Shown: one piece after another, positions 17,129 to 26,184 of the stretch
Numbering within the stretch: the first letter of the stretch is position 1
Layout: every line of letters starts with the position of its first letter
Assembly (NCBI GenBank): GCA_002928965.1
Contig: PERU01000021.1
Span: 1-64,000 of the forward strand
DNA length: 64,000 nucleotides
Reading direction: 5' to 3'
Source of the DNA: Methylomonas sp.
Lineage (GTDB): Bacteria > Pseudomonadota > Gammaproteobacteria > Methylococcales > Methylomonadaceae
Translations under genes and position numbers: made by a program
The notes under the pieces: model-generated
What the model was told of the DNA's origin: nothing
The model's database searches: none
Seen by the model: only the letters and a program-made list of their open reading frames with translations

Positions 17129-20005
17129 TTAGTCATCGAAATAATTGGCGGGTCGATAGCCGTTAAGATTCTGCTGCAGGAATTGGTCAACCTGATTTCC
17201 GAAGCCGGTCAGGCCTTTCAGTTCAATCTGAACAAAAATCGCATTTTCGGGCTTGGCATCCGGCGCCAAAATATTGGTGTTGTTGGCGCCATTGATAAAG
17301 CGGCGACCCAACAAACGCAAACGCCAGCAACAGTTTTCTTTTTCGATACCGACAAAGCTTTCAGTAGTCTTGTCAAAATTGAATGAGTATTGCCAGCGAC
17401 CTAAACCGTACCAACCGCCTGCCAATGGCCAGCGGAACGATACGTCGGTTTGTGAAATGCTTTGCCCCACCGCAGACTGGGTATTGAAGGCGTTAGGGAT
17501 ACTGGTGTTATTCAGATTGTTGACAAACGCAGACTGGTCATTTGGAGTACTGCGGCGATAACGATAGCCTACATCAAAAATCTCGTCCGGTTGGTTGCGG
17601 TATTTCAACACGGCCAGGCCGCGAGCAACGCCGTTGGCCTCGGGATCCCACTGCGCGCCAGTGGTGTAAGACAAATGGTGATTGATCTGCCCCGCCAACT
17701 CGCCGATAAAGTTGGACGTGCTGCTGGTTTGAGTTTGAACTCCAGGTAGATTGACCGTTCTGTCCTGAAAATACAGAATCTGGCCTAAGCTGATTTTCAA
17801 CGGTTCCAAGCCCGTGCCAGTGTCAATAATCCGAGACGTGCCTGCCAAAGTGATTTGGTTGGCATCCTGAATTCTATCCATACCGCTGAAACGGTTTTCA
17901 CGGAACAAGCTGTAATAGTTGGTATCGTATGATGCGGTATCGAAAACCGGAATATCGCTTTGATCTTTACGCGGTATGTACAAGTAAAAAGCCCGTGGCT
18001 CGACGGTGTGTGTATAGCCGGAATTGCCGAAATTCAGCTCCTTCTCAAATGTCATACCGCTATCTACCGAAAAAATCGGCAGCGTCCGACTGACACTATC
18101 AGGCTGGTTGGCATTGGTCTGATTGGTCAATTGATATTGGGTGAATTGACCAGTGATTTTGGGGATGAAAAATCCAGCCGTGGATTCCAATGGCACGCTA
18201 ACCGATGGTGCCACATTGAACCGTTGTCCATTGACTAACTTGGAATGATAAAAGTGGCTGTATTGATTATCCAGAGCCAATGCCAAAGGCATATTCTCGA
18301 AGCTATGGCCTAAGTTCAGACTGACTCTTGGCAAAACGGAGTAAGGCTTGCCTTCATCGGTGATGGTTTTATCCACCGATTGATAATGCTGCAATGCTGT
18401 CGAAAATGTCACGTCCGGACGCGCATAGTTTAAAGAGGCCAGACTGGGCAAAAACCGGAAGTTTTGAAACCCTAAGGCATTGTTCATGTCATTAAAATAC
18501 TCTTTATCCGACACATAATTAAGATCAGTGAGCGTACTTAAATGCTCGGTAAAGTTGGTTCTGTCCTTGAAGGTGGCGGAGTAACGGTCCTTGTTGCGCA
18601 ATTGGTCATCCGGCAAGTATTCCGCTGCCAAGCTGCCTTGCGACATTGACGTCATGTATCGGAATTTGTTCCGCAACAATTGTCCCCGTTTTTCCATGTA
18701 CCGAGGCGTAATGGTGGTGTCGAAATTGGGTGCGATATTCCAATAAAACGGTGCGGCGATGTCGAAACCATTCCGTTCTGTGTTTCCCCATGTGGGCGAT
18801 AATAAGCCCGTGGTACGACGGCTATCAACCGGAAACGAGATGTAGGGGGTGTATAAAACCGGCACGCCTTTAAATTCCAACCAGGCATTTTTGGCGGAAC
18901 CTTGCCCGCTTTCCCGATTAATTTTTAGTCGTCCCGCATGCATTACCCAGTCTTGATTGCCGGGAGCACAACTGGTGAAAGTGGCATCATTATAACGGGA
19001 CAAACTTTTGCTATCCCGATACATCACATCCGCAGTCCCTCTCAATGGCGCTTCCGCAGCAATGAATTGGGCTTTTCGGATACGCGCTTCGTTTTTATTC
19101 ATGCTGATGGAGACTGTATCACTGGATAAAGCCATTACATCTTCGCTGTAAATGACATTACCTTGGGCATCCAGAGTGTCAGCCACGGTATCGTAACTGG
19201 CTTTATCGGCCGATAAATGCTGGTCGGCGCGCTTCAAGTTGACATTGCCGGCAAAACTTAGAATCTCGCCGTCGAATATTTCGGAAAAATCGGAAGTGAC
19301 ATCCGTATTGGCGCTTTCGCGGGCGTCACTGGAAGAGCCTTTGGCTTTGCGTTTTCTGGCTGACCAACTGGAGCAGTTTTGCCACGGATCTTGGGCAAAT
19401 TCACCACGCAAAACCTGAAATGTACGTTCTTGCTGATTGGAGTATGCGGGCGTCAACCAGGGCGTGCTGGTTTCTGTCCCTGCCACTGCTTGTGCTTCAC
19501 CTTTTGGATCAGGGCCATTCAAATCACAATCCCAATTCTTGGTCTCATCGCCCGATTTGCAAGACCAGCCAGCCGCTTTGGGTGCTTTTGCAGTGGTTTC
19601 GGTTCGTGCTTCAGTTTGTACAGGCAGTTCAGCAGGAACCTGTTCTATGACAGGTTTCTGGCCTTCAGCAATAGTGGCACGGATTTTTTGCGGGGGCGCG
19701 GGCGTAGCTTCAGGTTGTTTTTCCGCAGTTGAGGTTTTGGCAGGTTGTACAGAAGGCTCAGTGGCAACGGCAGTAGCTGCCGGTGTTGACGGGCTTGCAA
19801 CTGCGGGCTTGGCGGTTTCTGATACCGCCTGCTTGCTGGGCGCAGACTCAGGCGTCGTCGACTCAGCCGTCGTCTTGCCTTGATTCAAACAAGACCACTC
19901 GCCATTTTTACCTTGCTCGCAATCCCAGGCAGCATTGTTGGCGGCTATGGCGACTTCCGTAAACGTTAATAATGCTAAATAAACTGTATAAAACCTAAGA
20001 TTCAT
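17129..20005 (-). CDS. lptD: LPS-assembly protein LptD
   Basis: This outer-membrane barrel (with LptE) inserts lipopolysaccharide into the outer leaflet. The 958-residue protein has a signal peptide (cleavage near AIAA), then a Pro/Ala/Thr/Glu-rich linker (about residues 40-140) between two small W-C motifs (WDC...GEWSC near 28-39 and GWSC...NWDC near 146-160), a jellyroll domain (SEIFDGEILSFAGNVNLKRADQHLSADKASYD) and the C-terminal barrel with PYISFPVDSRRTTGLLSPTWG. It is transcribed with surA, which assists its folding. It is longer than E. coli LptD because of the linker. Confidence 0.96.
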   Translation of the reverse strand: MNLRFYTVYLALLTFTEVAIAANNAAWDCEQGKNGEWSCLNQGKTTAESTTPESAPSKQAVSETAKPAVASPSTPAATAVATEPSVQPAKTSTAEKQPEATPAPPQKIRATIAEGQKPVIEQVPAELPVQTEARTETTAKAPKAAGWSCKSGDETKNWDCDLNGPDPKGEAQAVAGTETSTPWLTPAYSNQQERTFQVLRGEFAQDPWQNCSSWSARKRKAKGSSSDARESANTDVTSDFSEIFDGEILSFAGNVNLKRADQHLSADKASYDTVADTLDAQGNVIYSEDVMALSSDTVSISMNKNEARIRKAQFIAAEAPLRGTADVMYRDSKSLSRYNDATFTSCAPGNQDWVMHAGRLKINRESGQGSAKNAWLEFKGVPVLYTPYISFPVDSRRTTGLLSPTWGNTERNGFDIAAPFYWNIAPNFDTTITPRYMEKRGQLLRNKFRYMTSMSQGSLAAEYLPDDQLRNKDRYSATFKDRTNFTEHLSTLTDLNYVSDKEYFNDMNNALGFQNFRFLPSLASLNYARPDVTFSTALQHYQSVDKTITDEGKPYSVLPRVSLNLGHSFENMPLALALDNQYSHFYHSKLVNGQRFNVAPSVSVPLESTAGFFIPKITGQFTQYQLTNQTNANQPDSVSRTLPIFSVDSGMTFEKELNFGNSGYTHTVEPRAFYLYIPRKDQSDIPVFDTASYDTNYYSLFRENRFSGMDRIQDANQITLAGTSRIIDTGTGLEPLKISLGQILYFQDRTVNLPGVQTQTSSTSNFIGELAGQINHHLSYTTGAQWDPEANGVARGLAVLKYRNQPDEIFDVGYRYRRSTPNDQSAFVNNLNNTSIPNAFNTQSAVGQSISQTDVSFRWPLAGGWYGLGRWQYSFNFDKTTESFVGIEKENCCWRLRLLGRRFINGANNTNILAPDAKPENAIFVQIELKGLTGFGNQVDQFLQQNLNGYRPANYFDD

Positions 20006-20097
20006 ATCGAGGCTGGCGGCTAAATTAACTTAGCAGAATGGAAATCGAATAAAATGCTCGACCATTTTACCTTAGGTTGCTTTTCTGTTAACAAATA

Positions 20098-21099
20098 ATG
20101 TGCTGCTCCAATTTTGATGCGCGTCTAAACGCGCTGTTACGCTGGTTAAATATTGAGCTGGATTTGGACATACTGGAGATAAAGCCTGCCTCCAGCGACG
20201 CCAGTTTCAGGCGTTATTTTCGCGTCACCCATGCCGGTGGCTGCCATGTGGTAATGGATGCACCGCCAGATAAAGAAAATATACTGCCGTTCATTCGCAA
20301 TGCTAAATTACTGCAAGGCGCGCAAATTCACGTACCTGTCATCTATCAGCAAAATCTGCGGCAAGGTTTTTTATTGCTTGAAGACTTGGGTTGTCAGGCT
20401 CTGCTGGATGCTTTACAGACTGAAAACGCCGATAGCCTGTATCAAACGGCATTGGATAATCTGTTTAAGCTACAGCGCGACCTGCCTATCGATATGTGTC
20501 CATGGCCGACCTATGATGAGACTTTGCTAACCCGAGAGCTGGGTATTTTTTACGAATGGTTTTTAGAAAAAAGACTGGGCTTGGTCTTACCTGTGACTCT
20601 CAGGCAAACTCTGAACGAATCCTTGATAGAGTCGGCATTACAGCAGCCGCAGGTTGCAGTACATCGGGATTATCACTCTCGCAACCTGATGGTTTTGGCG
20701 GAAGATGAACTGGGCGTCATCGATTTTCAGGATGCGGTAATAGGTCCGATTAGCTATGACATTGTGTCTTTACTGCGCGATTGCTATATCAGTTGGCCTG
20801 AGCAACGGGTACTTGGCTGGCTGGAACACTATTATCAGCGCCTGCTGAAAGCCGGAATGCTGAATTGCGAGTTTGTTCAATTCAAACGCTGGTTTGATTT
20901 GATGGGCATGCAGCGGCATTTGAAAGCGGTCGGTATTTTCTCCCGCCTGCATTTACGCGACAACAAACCGGGCTATCTGGGCGATATTCCACGCACCATG
21001 CAATACATTCTCAAGGTAAGCCAACTTTACCCGGAATTTGCCGAATTCCACGGCTTTTTGCAGCAACAGGTGCTGCCAATTTATCAGGCACATTTATGA
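20098..21099 (+). CDS. amgK: N-acetylmuramate/N-acetylglucosamine anomeric kinase
   Basis: AmgK phosphorylates MurNAc (and GlcNAc) at C1 in the cell-wall recycling route found in pseudomonads and relatives, feeding MurU. The 333-residue protein has an aminoglycoside-phosphotransferase fold with SSDASFRRYFRV near the start, the catalytic HRDYHSRN and the metal-binding VIDFQDA. It is divergent from lptD, as in Pseudomonas, and overlaps murU by 4 bp (ATGA at 21096). The start is ATG at 20098; the ribosome site is weak. Confidence 0.93.
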   Translation: MCCSNFDARLNALLRWLNIELDLDILEIKPASSDASFRRYFRVTHAGGCHVVMDAPPDKENILPFIRNAKLLQGAQIHVPVIYQQNLRQGFLLLEDLGCQALLDALQTENADSLYQTALDNLFKLQRDLPIDMCPWPTYDETLLTRELGIFYEWFLEKRLGLVLPVTLRQTLNESLIESALQQPQVAVHRDYHSRNLMVLAEDELGVIDFQDAVIGPISYDIVSLLRDCYISWPEQRVLGWLEHYYQRLLKAGMLNCEFVQFKRWFDLMGMQRHLKAVGIFSRLHLRDNKPGYLGDIPRTMQYILKVSQLYPEFAEFHGFLQQQVLPIYQAHL

Positions 21100-21758
21100 A
21101 AGCCATGATCCTTGCCGCCGGGCGCGGCGAACGCATGCGGCATTTAACCGAAGATACGCCCAAGCCCTTATTAAAAGTCGCCGGAAAAGCCCTGATTGAA
21201 TATAGCTTGGAAGCCTTGGCCAAAGCCGGATTTACCGAGATTGTGATCAATGTGGCGTATCTTGGACACCAAATCAAAACGTATTGTGGTAATGGCAGCC
21301 GTTGGGGGGTATCCATTCAATATTCCGACGAAGGCGAAACCGCATTGGAAACAGCTGGCGGCATAGCCAAAGCCCTACCCTTATTAGGTCAAGATCCCTT
21401 TTTGGTGGTGAATGCCGACATTTTGTTCGATTACCCCTTAGCCGAATTGCGACATAAGCACATTGATTGGGCGCATTTGGTGATGATCGATAATCCTCCA
21501 CACCATCCCCAAGGTGACTTTTGCCTGCAGACTGACGGAACATTGAGCGAGCAAGGTGAGCCCAAATTCACTTTTAGCGGCATCGGTGTTTACCATGCAG
21601 ACATGTTCGCCGATGTGCCTGTGGGCCAGCCACTGAAATTGCGACCGCTACTGAACGCAGGCATGCAGCAACAGCGCATCAATGGTGAATATTTCAATGG
21701 CTTATGGCGGGATATTGGTACGCCGGAGCGACTTTTTTTGATTCAAGGCAAGGCCTAA
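21096..21758 (+). CDS. murU: N-acetylmuramate-1-phosphate uridylyltransferase
   Basis: MurU converts MurNAc-1-phosphate and UTP to UDP-MurNAc, bypassing de novo synthesis (and fosfomycin-sensitive MurA). The 220-residue nucleotidyltransferase has the N-terminal signature MKAMILAAGRGERMRHLT, then PKPLLKVAGKALIEY, the metal-binding VVNADILFD and a C-terminal LWRDIGTPERL. It overlaps amgK by 4 bp in a two-gene operon and is followed by a terminator-like hairpin. Confidence 0.95.
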   Translation: MKAMILAAGRGERMRHLTEDTPKPLLKVAGKALIEYSLEALAKAGFTEIVINVAYLGHQIKTYCGNGSRWGVSIQYSDEGETALETAGGIAKALPLLGQDPFLVVNADILFDYPLAELRHKHIDWAHLVMIDNPPHHPQGDFCLQTDGTLSEQGEPKFTFSGIGVYHADMFADVPVGQPLKLRPLLNAGMQQQRINGEYFNGLWRDIGTPERLFLIQGKA

Positions 21759-21787
21759 AAGAGCACAATAGCAGCAAGGCCTTTTTT
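21750..21787 (+). terminator. Probable terminator after murU
   Basis: AAGGCCT (21750-21756, overlapping the murU stop) can pair with AGGCCTT (21777-21783), followed by TTTTT. The loop is long (20 nt), so moderate confidence. Confidence 0.45.
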
Positions 21788-21866
21788 CGACAGCCGCTAA
21801 AAACCTCTACAATCAGTCGCACAACATTTTTTGAACGTTGCAAATGACCACAAAAGAGAACCAGAT

Positions 21867-22079
21867 CGGCGCTATTCGCGCCGGGTTGCGATGGCCGAGA
21901 TCGAGCAAAATGATTTTAACCTGAATATTTCGCGTTATATCAGCACCGCCAAGGCAGAAGAGCAGATTGATTTGCAGGCGGTTAATACAGAGTTGCTGGC
22001 ATTGGAGCAAAAGATTGTCGCCAGCACGGAACGGCATAACAGCTTTCTTGGGGAATTGGGCTTGCGGCTTTTGCCTTGA
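21867..22079 (+). pseudogene. Remnant: C-terminal 70 codons of a type I DNA methylase (hsdM)
   Basis: The reading frame encodes YSRRVAMAEIEQNDFNLNIS followed by RYIS...AEEQIDLQAVNTELLALEQKI and ends LGELGLRLLP. This is the C-terminal end typical of HsdM N6-adenine methylases, just past the catalytic domain. Nothing upstream encodes the methylase core: the preceding gene is murU. It differs from the C-terminus of the complete HsdM at 32.8 kb, so it is not a recent duplicate of it. I read it as the scar of a second, lost type I RM locus. It might still be translated from the ATG at 21831 or 21891. Confidence 0.7.
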
Positions 22080-22169
22080 GGATTGGCTATGGAGACAGTA
22101 CGTTGTAACAATTCCGCAAAGTCTCGACAGTGTGCTAACGTTGCGGATTTATTGACTGGAAGAGACACA

Positions 22170-23111
22170 ATGCCTATCACTCTAAAACACCTAACCCTTG
22201 CGGTCTCATGTTTGGCTGGCAGCCTAATGTTGCAGCCAGCTGCTGCCGCAACGCCCGCAGAGCAGGACATTCTGCGTCTGCATACCGGTCTGCCCAAAAA
22301 ATCCATGGATTCGCTATTTTCCTATACGGTTGAATGGCGGCAGGATGAGCAACAGGCTTATCATGTTACCGGCTTGAGTTTCCTCAATGCGGAGAAGTAC
22401 TTCGACGAAGACGGTCGGGATCGCGTCACCAAAAAAATCATCACCTCCTTAAAAGACGGCATGATCCAGCTTGACCCCAAATTGCGCGGGATCAATCTTA
22501 CGCAAACCAATGATCTGCCGCAGTTAAAAATAGCCAATAAGGCCGGATATTCGTTGACCTATGTGATGTTCAGGGATTACACCAATCAGGCTTTGAGCTT
22601 TGATTTGCAGGACAAGAGTTTCAGTGCAGACGGCGTGAAACTGGCAATTGATTTGGTCTATGCGGCGGATGTGGAATATCTGGAAAAATTCACTGCGCAT
22701 AAATCCCAAACCGCCTCGCAAGGTACTATTGAAATTCAGATTGATCAGCAAACGCCGGTACACATTAAAACCGATGGCAAAACCACTGCCGAGCTGGAAA
22801 AGGAACTGGCTCAGGCTGTCGTGCAAGCCAGTTTGAGTTCGTCCGCATTGGTGCCGCATATCGTCAACAAAGATACCCGCAACAATAAACCCTTCGACGG
22901 CAGCGAAGTGCAGTTGCTCAATCTGGCTGCCAAACGAATCAGTATCGAGGTTACCGACCCCAGTTTGGGCGTGCTGATGAAGTTTAAATTCCAGGATGAA
23001 AACGCTACCGTTAAAGTCGCTGAGCCGCGTTTTATGATGGGCGTATTTGCTGTTGCAATTGCACTTGTGCTGGGTTATTTCGGTTTCCGCAGCAGAAAAA
23101 AACCGCTTTAA
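22170..23111 (+). CDS. Secreted, C-terminally membrane-anchored protein of unknown function
   Basis: A 313-residue protein. The signal peptide starts MPITLKHLTLAVSCLAGSLM with an AAAA cleavage region. A soluble domain (about 35-280) shows no motif I recognise, and a C-terminal transmembrane helix (MMGVFAVAIALVLGYFGF) is followed by the basic tail RSRKKPL. The topology predicts a periplasmic domain held by a C-terminal anchor; the end looks somewhat like a sorting signal, but the Pro-Glu-Pro motif of PEP-CTERM proteins is not there (AEPR instead). I chose ATG at 22170, with GGAAGAGA upstream, because it opens the signal peptide. Confidence 0.65.
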   Translation: MPITLKHLTLAVSCLAGSLMLQPAAAATPAEQDILRLHTGLPKKSMDSLFSYTVEWRQDEQQAYHVTGLSFLNAEKYFDEDGRDRVTKKIITSLKDGMIQLDPKLRGINLTQTNDLPQLKIANKAGYSLTYVMFRDYTNQALSFDLQDKSFSADGVKLAIDLVYAADVEYLEKFTAHKSQTASQGTIEIQIDQQTPVHIKTDGKTTAELEKELAQAVVQASLSSSALVPHIVNKDTRNNKPFDGSEVQLLNLAAKRISIEVTDPSLGVLMKFKFQDENATVKVAEPRFMMGVFAVAIALVLGYFGFRSRKKPL

Positions 23112-23396
23112 CTCCCTCCGTTAACCTGGCTTCAATAGGGCGCCAGGTTAATATCTTGTTTGCTATCAGCTCTGCCAATCATCTTGAATTCGCCAGTTAC
23201 ATCATCAAGCACAGGAAAAATTCGGAAGATTTGCAGACTTTATCCCCGGTGCTGACTCAGCCTTGGTGCAAAAGAGCCGTTGTGTCCGCCTCATTATAAG
23301 TGGACACTATCTTCGCTATTTTCGATCACCGGATATAGTCGCTGCCAATAAATCGCTTACTTCATTCAAGCTGGAGCCAAAATAACTGAATAAAGA
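23112..23396. other. Intergenic region between convergent genes
   Basis: After the terminator-like hairpin at 23121-23151 I see no gene or clear signal in this gap. Confidence 0.4.
23121..23151 (+). terminator. Terminator-like hairpin
   Basis: TTAACCTGGC (23121-23130) pairs perfectly with GCCAGGTTAA (23142-23151) around an 11-nt loop, 10 bp after the stop of the anchored protein. The T-tract after it is poor. Confidence 0.5.
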
Positions 23397-23669
23397 TCAG
23401 TTTTGGGTAGGCACATAGCCTTCCGGCACTTCAAAACCACCGGCAAACAAGAATTTTTCGCGTTCTTCTTCCAATATTTTCTTAGCCGCAGGATCGAAGC
23501 TGGCCAGACGACGCTCATTGATAATCATGGTTTGCATCGCCAGCCAATCTTTCCAGGCTTGCTTGGAAACATTATCAAAAATGCGTTGACCATTGGGCCC
23601 CGGAAACGGCGGTGTGTCCAAGCCTTCTGCTTCGACGCCCAGTTTTACGCATTTAACCATTCTCGTCAT
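23397..23669 (-). CDS. yggX: Probable Fe(2+)-trafficking protein YggX
   Basis: A 90-residue YggX-family protein (VKCVKLG near the start with the conserved Cys, then [22 protein letters not shown] and [20 protein letters not shown]). YggX protects Fe-S clusters and assists iron delivery under oxidative stress. As in many gammaproteobacteria it follows mutY, whose product carries a 4Fe-4S cluster; its ATG overlaps the mutY stop by 17 bp. With mutY truncated by the island, its expression may now start from island DNA (inference). Confidence 0.96.
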   Translation of the reverse strand: MTRMVKCVKLGVEAEGLDTPPFPGPNGQRIFDNVSKQAWKDWLAMQTMIINERRLASFDPAAKKILEEEREKFLFAGGFEVPEGYVPTQN

Positions 23670-24606
23670 TGTAATCCTCTTTAATAAGTTGCTGTAGCAA
23701 GCGCTTTATGGGCGCTGGCAGGCCTAGTAATTTTATTGCCTGAAGTTTATACCAGACCAAGCGGTCAGCTTCCATCACATAGTTTATGGGGTTTTGTATG
23801 ACCACCCGTAACGGCGTGTAATCCAGATGATAATGTGAAAAACTATGCCGCTGGGTAGGCAGTTCCTGAATAGCTGTAATGTTGTAACCGCGCGGCTGGC
23901 TCCAAGCATGTAAAGAATCCAGGCTCTCAAACTCCGGCAAACTCCATAGTCCGCCCCAAATACCGGTAGCTGGACGTTTTTCCAATAAAAGCAAGCGTTG
24001 ACTATCCTGCATGATCAGAAAATAAAGCTGTTTTATCGGTAATGTCTTGCGCGGTTTTGGTTGGGGTAATGTATTTACCAATCCAAGCTCATTAGCCTGA
24101 CAGTTACTGAATACTGGGCAAAAGTCACAACGGGGCTTACTGCGTGTGCAAAGTGTGGCACCTAAGTCCATCATGGCTTGGGTGTAATCGCCGGTTCGTT
24201 CAGATGGAGTATAACGTTGACTGATTTGCCAGAGTGCTGCGGCAACTTTGGTTTCTCCTGGCCAACCCTGGATGGCATGAAATCGGGCCAATACCCGCTT
24301 AACGTTACCATCCAGGATAGGCTGACTTTGTCCGCAAGCGATACTCAAAATGGCGCCAGCAGTAGAGCGTCCGATACCGGGTAGACTGCTGAGTTCTTCT
24401 ACAGTTTGTGGAAATTTACCGGCATTGCCAGCTATGCTTTGCGCGGTTTTATGCAGATTGCGGGCGCGGGCGTAATAACCTAAGCCAGCCCAATACTGTA
24501 AGACTTCGTCAAGTTCTGCATCGGCCAGACTTTGCACGGTTGGAAAGCGCTCCATGAAACGCTGGAAATAGCCAATTACGCTGACAACTTGCGTCTGCTG
24601 CAACAT
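23653..24606 (-). pseudogene. mutY: mutY, 5'-truncated by island insertion
   Basis: This is adenine DNA glycosylase MutY without its first 40 or so residues. The frame is homologous from MLQQTQVVSVIGYF onward and keeps the helix-hairpin-helix LPGIGRSTAGAIL, the Asp in MMDLGA, the cluster cysteines (CTRSKPRCDFCPVFSNC) and the NUDIX-like C-terminal domain. Upstream of the ATG at 24606 homology stops dead: SEI, which holds the catalytic Glu (E37 in E. coli), is replaced by VVLF. No frameshift upstream supplies the missing part. Any product should lack glycosylase activity. The rest has no other lesion, suggesting recent disruption. The original 5' end is not found in this window. Confidence 0.88.
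24587..24606 (-). repeat. Left attachment core of island in mutY
   Basis: On the minus strand ATGTTGCAGCAGACGCAAGT, coding MLQQTQ. mutY homology ends exactly here. An 18/20 match in opposite orientation lies in the complete mutY at 41804-41823. The coding motif is conserved in all MutY genes, so the match alone is not proof of an attachment site; the abrupt loss of homology is the stronger sign. Confidence 0.55.
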
Positions 24607-24618
24607 GAAAAGGACCAC

Positions 24619-24896
24619 CCTTAGAGGTGTAACACTTTAGAGTCAAAACGGTTAAATTTGCATAGTTCTTAAACAATTTGATAAATATTTTCTATCCAAT
24701 AGCGATTATGAAGTATGTAAAGGCCTGTATCATTTTTTGGGTGTAATAGTTATCTTTTGACCCAAAATCCACCATTTCGAATAATATTTTGGCAATGAGC
24801 TGATTTCAGTATGTTGCGCTATTGTGTTGAATTGTTGGATCGCGAGTGTTATTACATTGCCGATATTCTTCGCAGGTTGCGGGGTGCGAAGGACAT
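24619..24896. other. Left-end non-coding DNA of island
   Basis: About 280 bp of AT-rich sequence between the mutY junction and the first cargo gene. No gene found. It probably holds the left-end recombination sequences, and perhaps a terminator for the 172-codon gene. Confidence 0.4.
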
Positions 24897-25415
24897 CTAA
24901 CTGGAATCCCCTCGTAACTTTTTGAATAGAGCTTTCGCGTCAGAATTGACCCAACCAGCCCATCCAGGTAAATCAGGATCTAGCTTTTTCTCTTTACGGA
25001 ACTCGTCTTTCACTTGGTTCAAACAGAATTTTTGCAATTCAGCATCTGACATCTTTGAAAAATTTGGTGTTTCTAGTGAATCTTCAATTTCTGGTTTAGT
25101 AAATTGTTTCTCAATATTGCTTACAAATTCTCGGGTGTTATTAAGTAGCTGTTCAATATCTTTTGAGGACGGAATATATCCATTAAGCCTTTCCTGAGGT
25201 ATTAAAGGTTTTTTAAGGGATTTACCAAAAATCTTCCCTGCGCAGTCCTCACCATAGACGAAATATTTACCTGATTCTCGCACAACATGAACACGCCGAT
25301 AAACAGAGTGTCCGCATCCATCGGCTTGGCACAATATTTTTTTACTTTCGGGTATTTCAATAACTAATAGTAGTTCGGCTTGCTGTTCCATTACTGGGCC
25401 CTTACTGTAAGGCAT
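24897..25415 (-). CDS. Unrecognised protein with Cys-rich N-terminal domain
   Basis: A 172-residue protein that I cannot assign. Residues about 15-65 look like a small beta-rich, possibly zinc-binding domain (ILCQADGCGHSVYRR ... YGEDCAGKIFG). A charged helical middle and a C-terminal WAGWVNSDAKALFKKL segment follow. I chose ATG at 25415, overlapping the upstream gene's stop by 14 nt, so translation is probably coupled; the frame is open further upstream. No signal peptide or membrane segment. Its position at the edge of a defence-rich island with a small co-translated partner suggests a defence or toxin-antitoxin role, without direct evidence. Confidence 0.55.
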   Translation of the reverse strand: MPYSKGPVMEQQAELLLVIEIPESKKILCQADGCGHSVYRRVHVVRESGKYFVYGEDCAGKIFGKSLKKPLIPQERLNGYIPSSKDIEQLLNNTREFVSNIEKQFTKPEIEDSLETPNFSKMSDAELQKFCLNQVKDEFRKEKKLDPDLPGWAGWVNSDAKALFKKLRGDSS

Positions 25416-25755
25416 ATTGCCTGGATTTAACCAATGCCAAAAGCTCAGCACGGTCAATTTGGTCTGGTTTGTTAACGGCCCCTAGCCCATATTTAGCACA
25501 GACTTCCTTTGCGATATGATGCGCTTCTAAAAGCTGCACCTGTTCTTCTGGTAATCCACATTCCAAGGCCGCCTTTGCTCGTTTACCAGACATAAATTGA
25601 AAAGCCGATGTAGCTGACGAACCAATACCTAGTTGCTCTTTAAGTAACTTTTCTGACTTTTTGAATTCATCTGGGTTGCCAGTTGCCCAAGTCAAAACAA
25701 CCGAAGAACAAAGCCTTGTTTTTTGGAGATCAAAATGTTCAATGCTGTTTGACAT
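25402..25755 (-). CDS. Unrecognised small protein, first gene of two-gene operon
   Basis: A 117-residue, mostly helical, cytoplasmic protein (LKEQLGIGSSATSAFQFMSGKR... LLEAHHIAKEVCAKYG). I recognise no family. It starts at ATG 25755 and its stop overlaps the start of the 172-codon gene by 14 nt. The pair forms a compact unit at the island's left end, facing the mutY junction. Confidence 0.55.
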   Translation of the reverse strand: MSNSIEHFDLQKTRLCSSVVLTWATGNPDEFKKSEKLLKEQLGIGSSATSAFQFMSGKRAKAALECGLPEEQVQLLEAHHIAKEVCAKYGLGAVNKPDQIDRAELLALVKSRQYALQ

Positions 25756-26184
25756 GCAATATCGCCCTTATTTTTAGTGTTTCTCTGATTATTACAGATA
25801 ATCAAATTATGGCCTAAAGCCAGCAATCAAACATGTTGTTGAATAGTAACTTCACCAAATCCATCCAAACTCAAACAAAGCCCCAACCGCCACGTCAAGC
25901 CGCTTAAGCATGCGCACCTGACCTCGTGCCGTTTCCAGCATGGGATTCAGCTTGTGCTTACCGGTTAAGGTTACTGTAAAGACACATGGGCCCAGGCCTT
26001 GATGTTGTTTAATAATGGTACGGCCTGTTCTTGGCGGATAGCTGTTGTGGTTAGGACGTTTATACTCGCGTGAGTCTGAGCACCAGAAATGATGCTGAAT
26101 AACCTTGTTGTTAGACGATAACACAAGGAACAACTTCGGCTTCACTGCCAAGGAAAGTGGGATTAATTCGGCAACGCACAACCG
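25756..26184. other. Intergenic region within island
   Basis: About 430 bp. A frame of 109 codons is open on the minus strand (25852-26181), but it starts at GTG, has no ribosome site and no recognisable features, so I do not call it a gene. It may hold the promoter for the two-gene operon. Confidence 0.35.

Noticed and set aside
22170..23111. PEP-CTERM protein
   Set aside because: The C-terminal helix and basic tail fit, but the Pro-Glu-Pro motif is absent.
24619..24660. Missing mutY 5' end restored by a frameshift
   Set aside because: None of the three minus-strand frames upstream of 24606 encodes the HGRKxLPWQ or WxSE motifs; homology really ends.
25852..26181. 109-codon open frame in the island, minus strand
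   Set aside because: Starts at GTG with no ribosome site, odd composition, and no recognisable domain; kept as intergenic.
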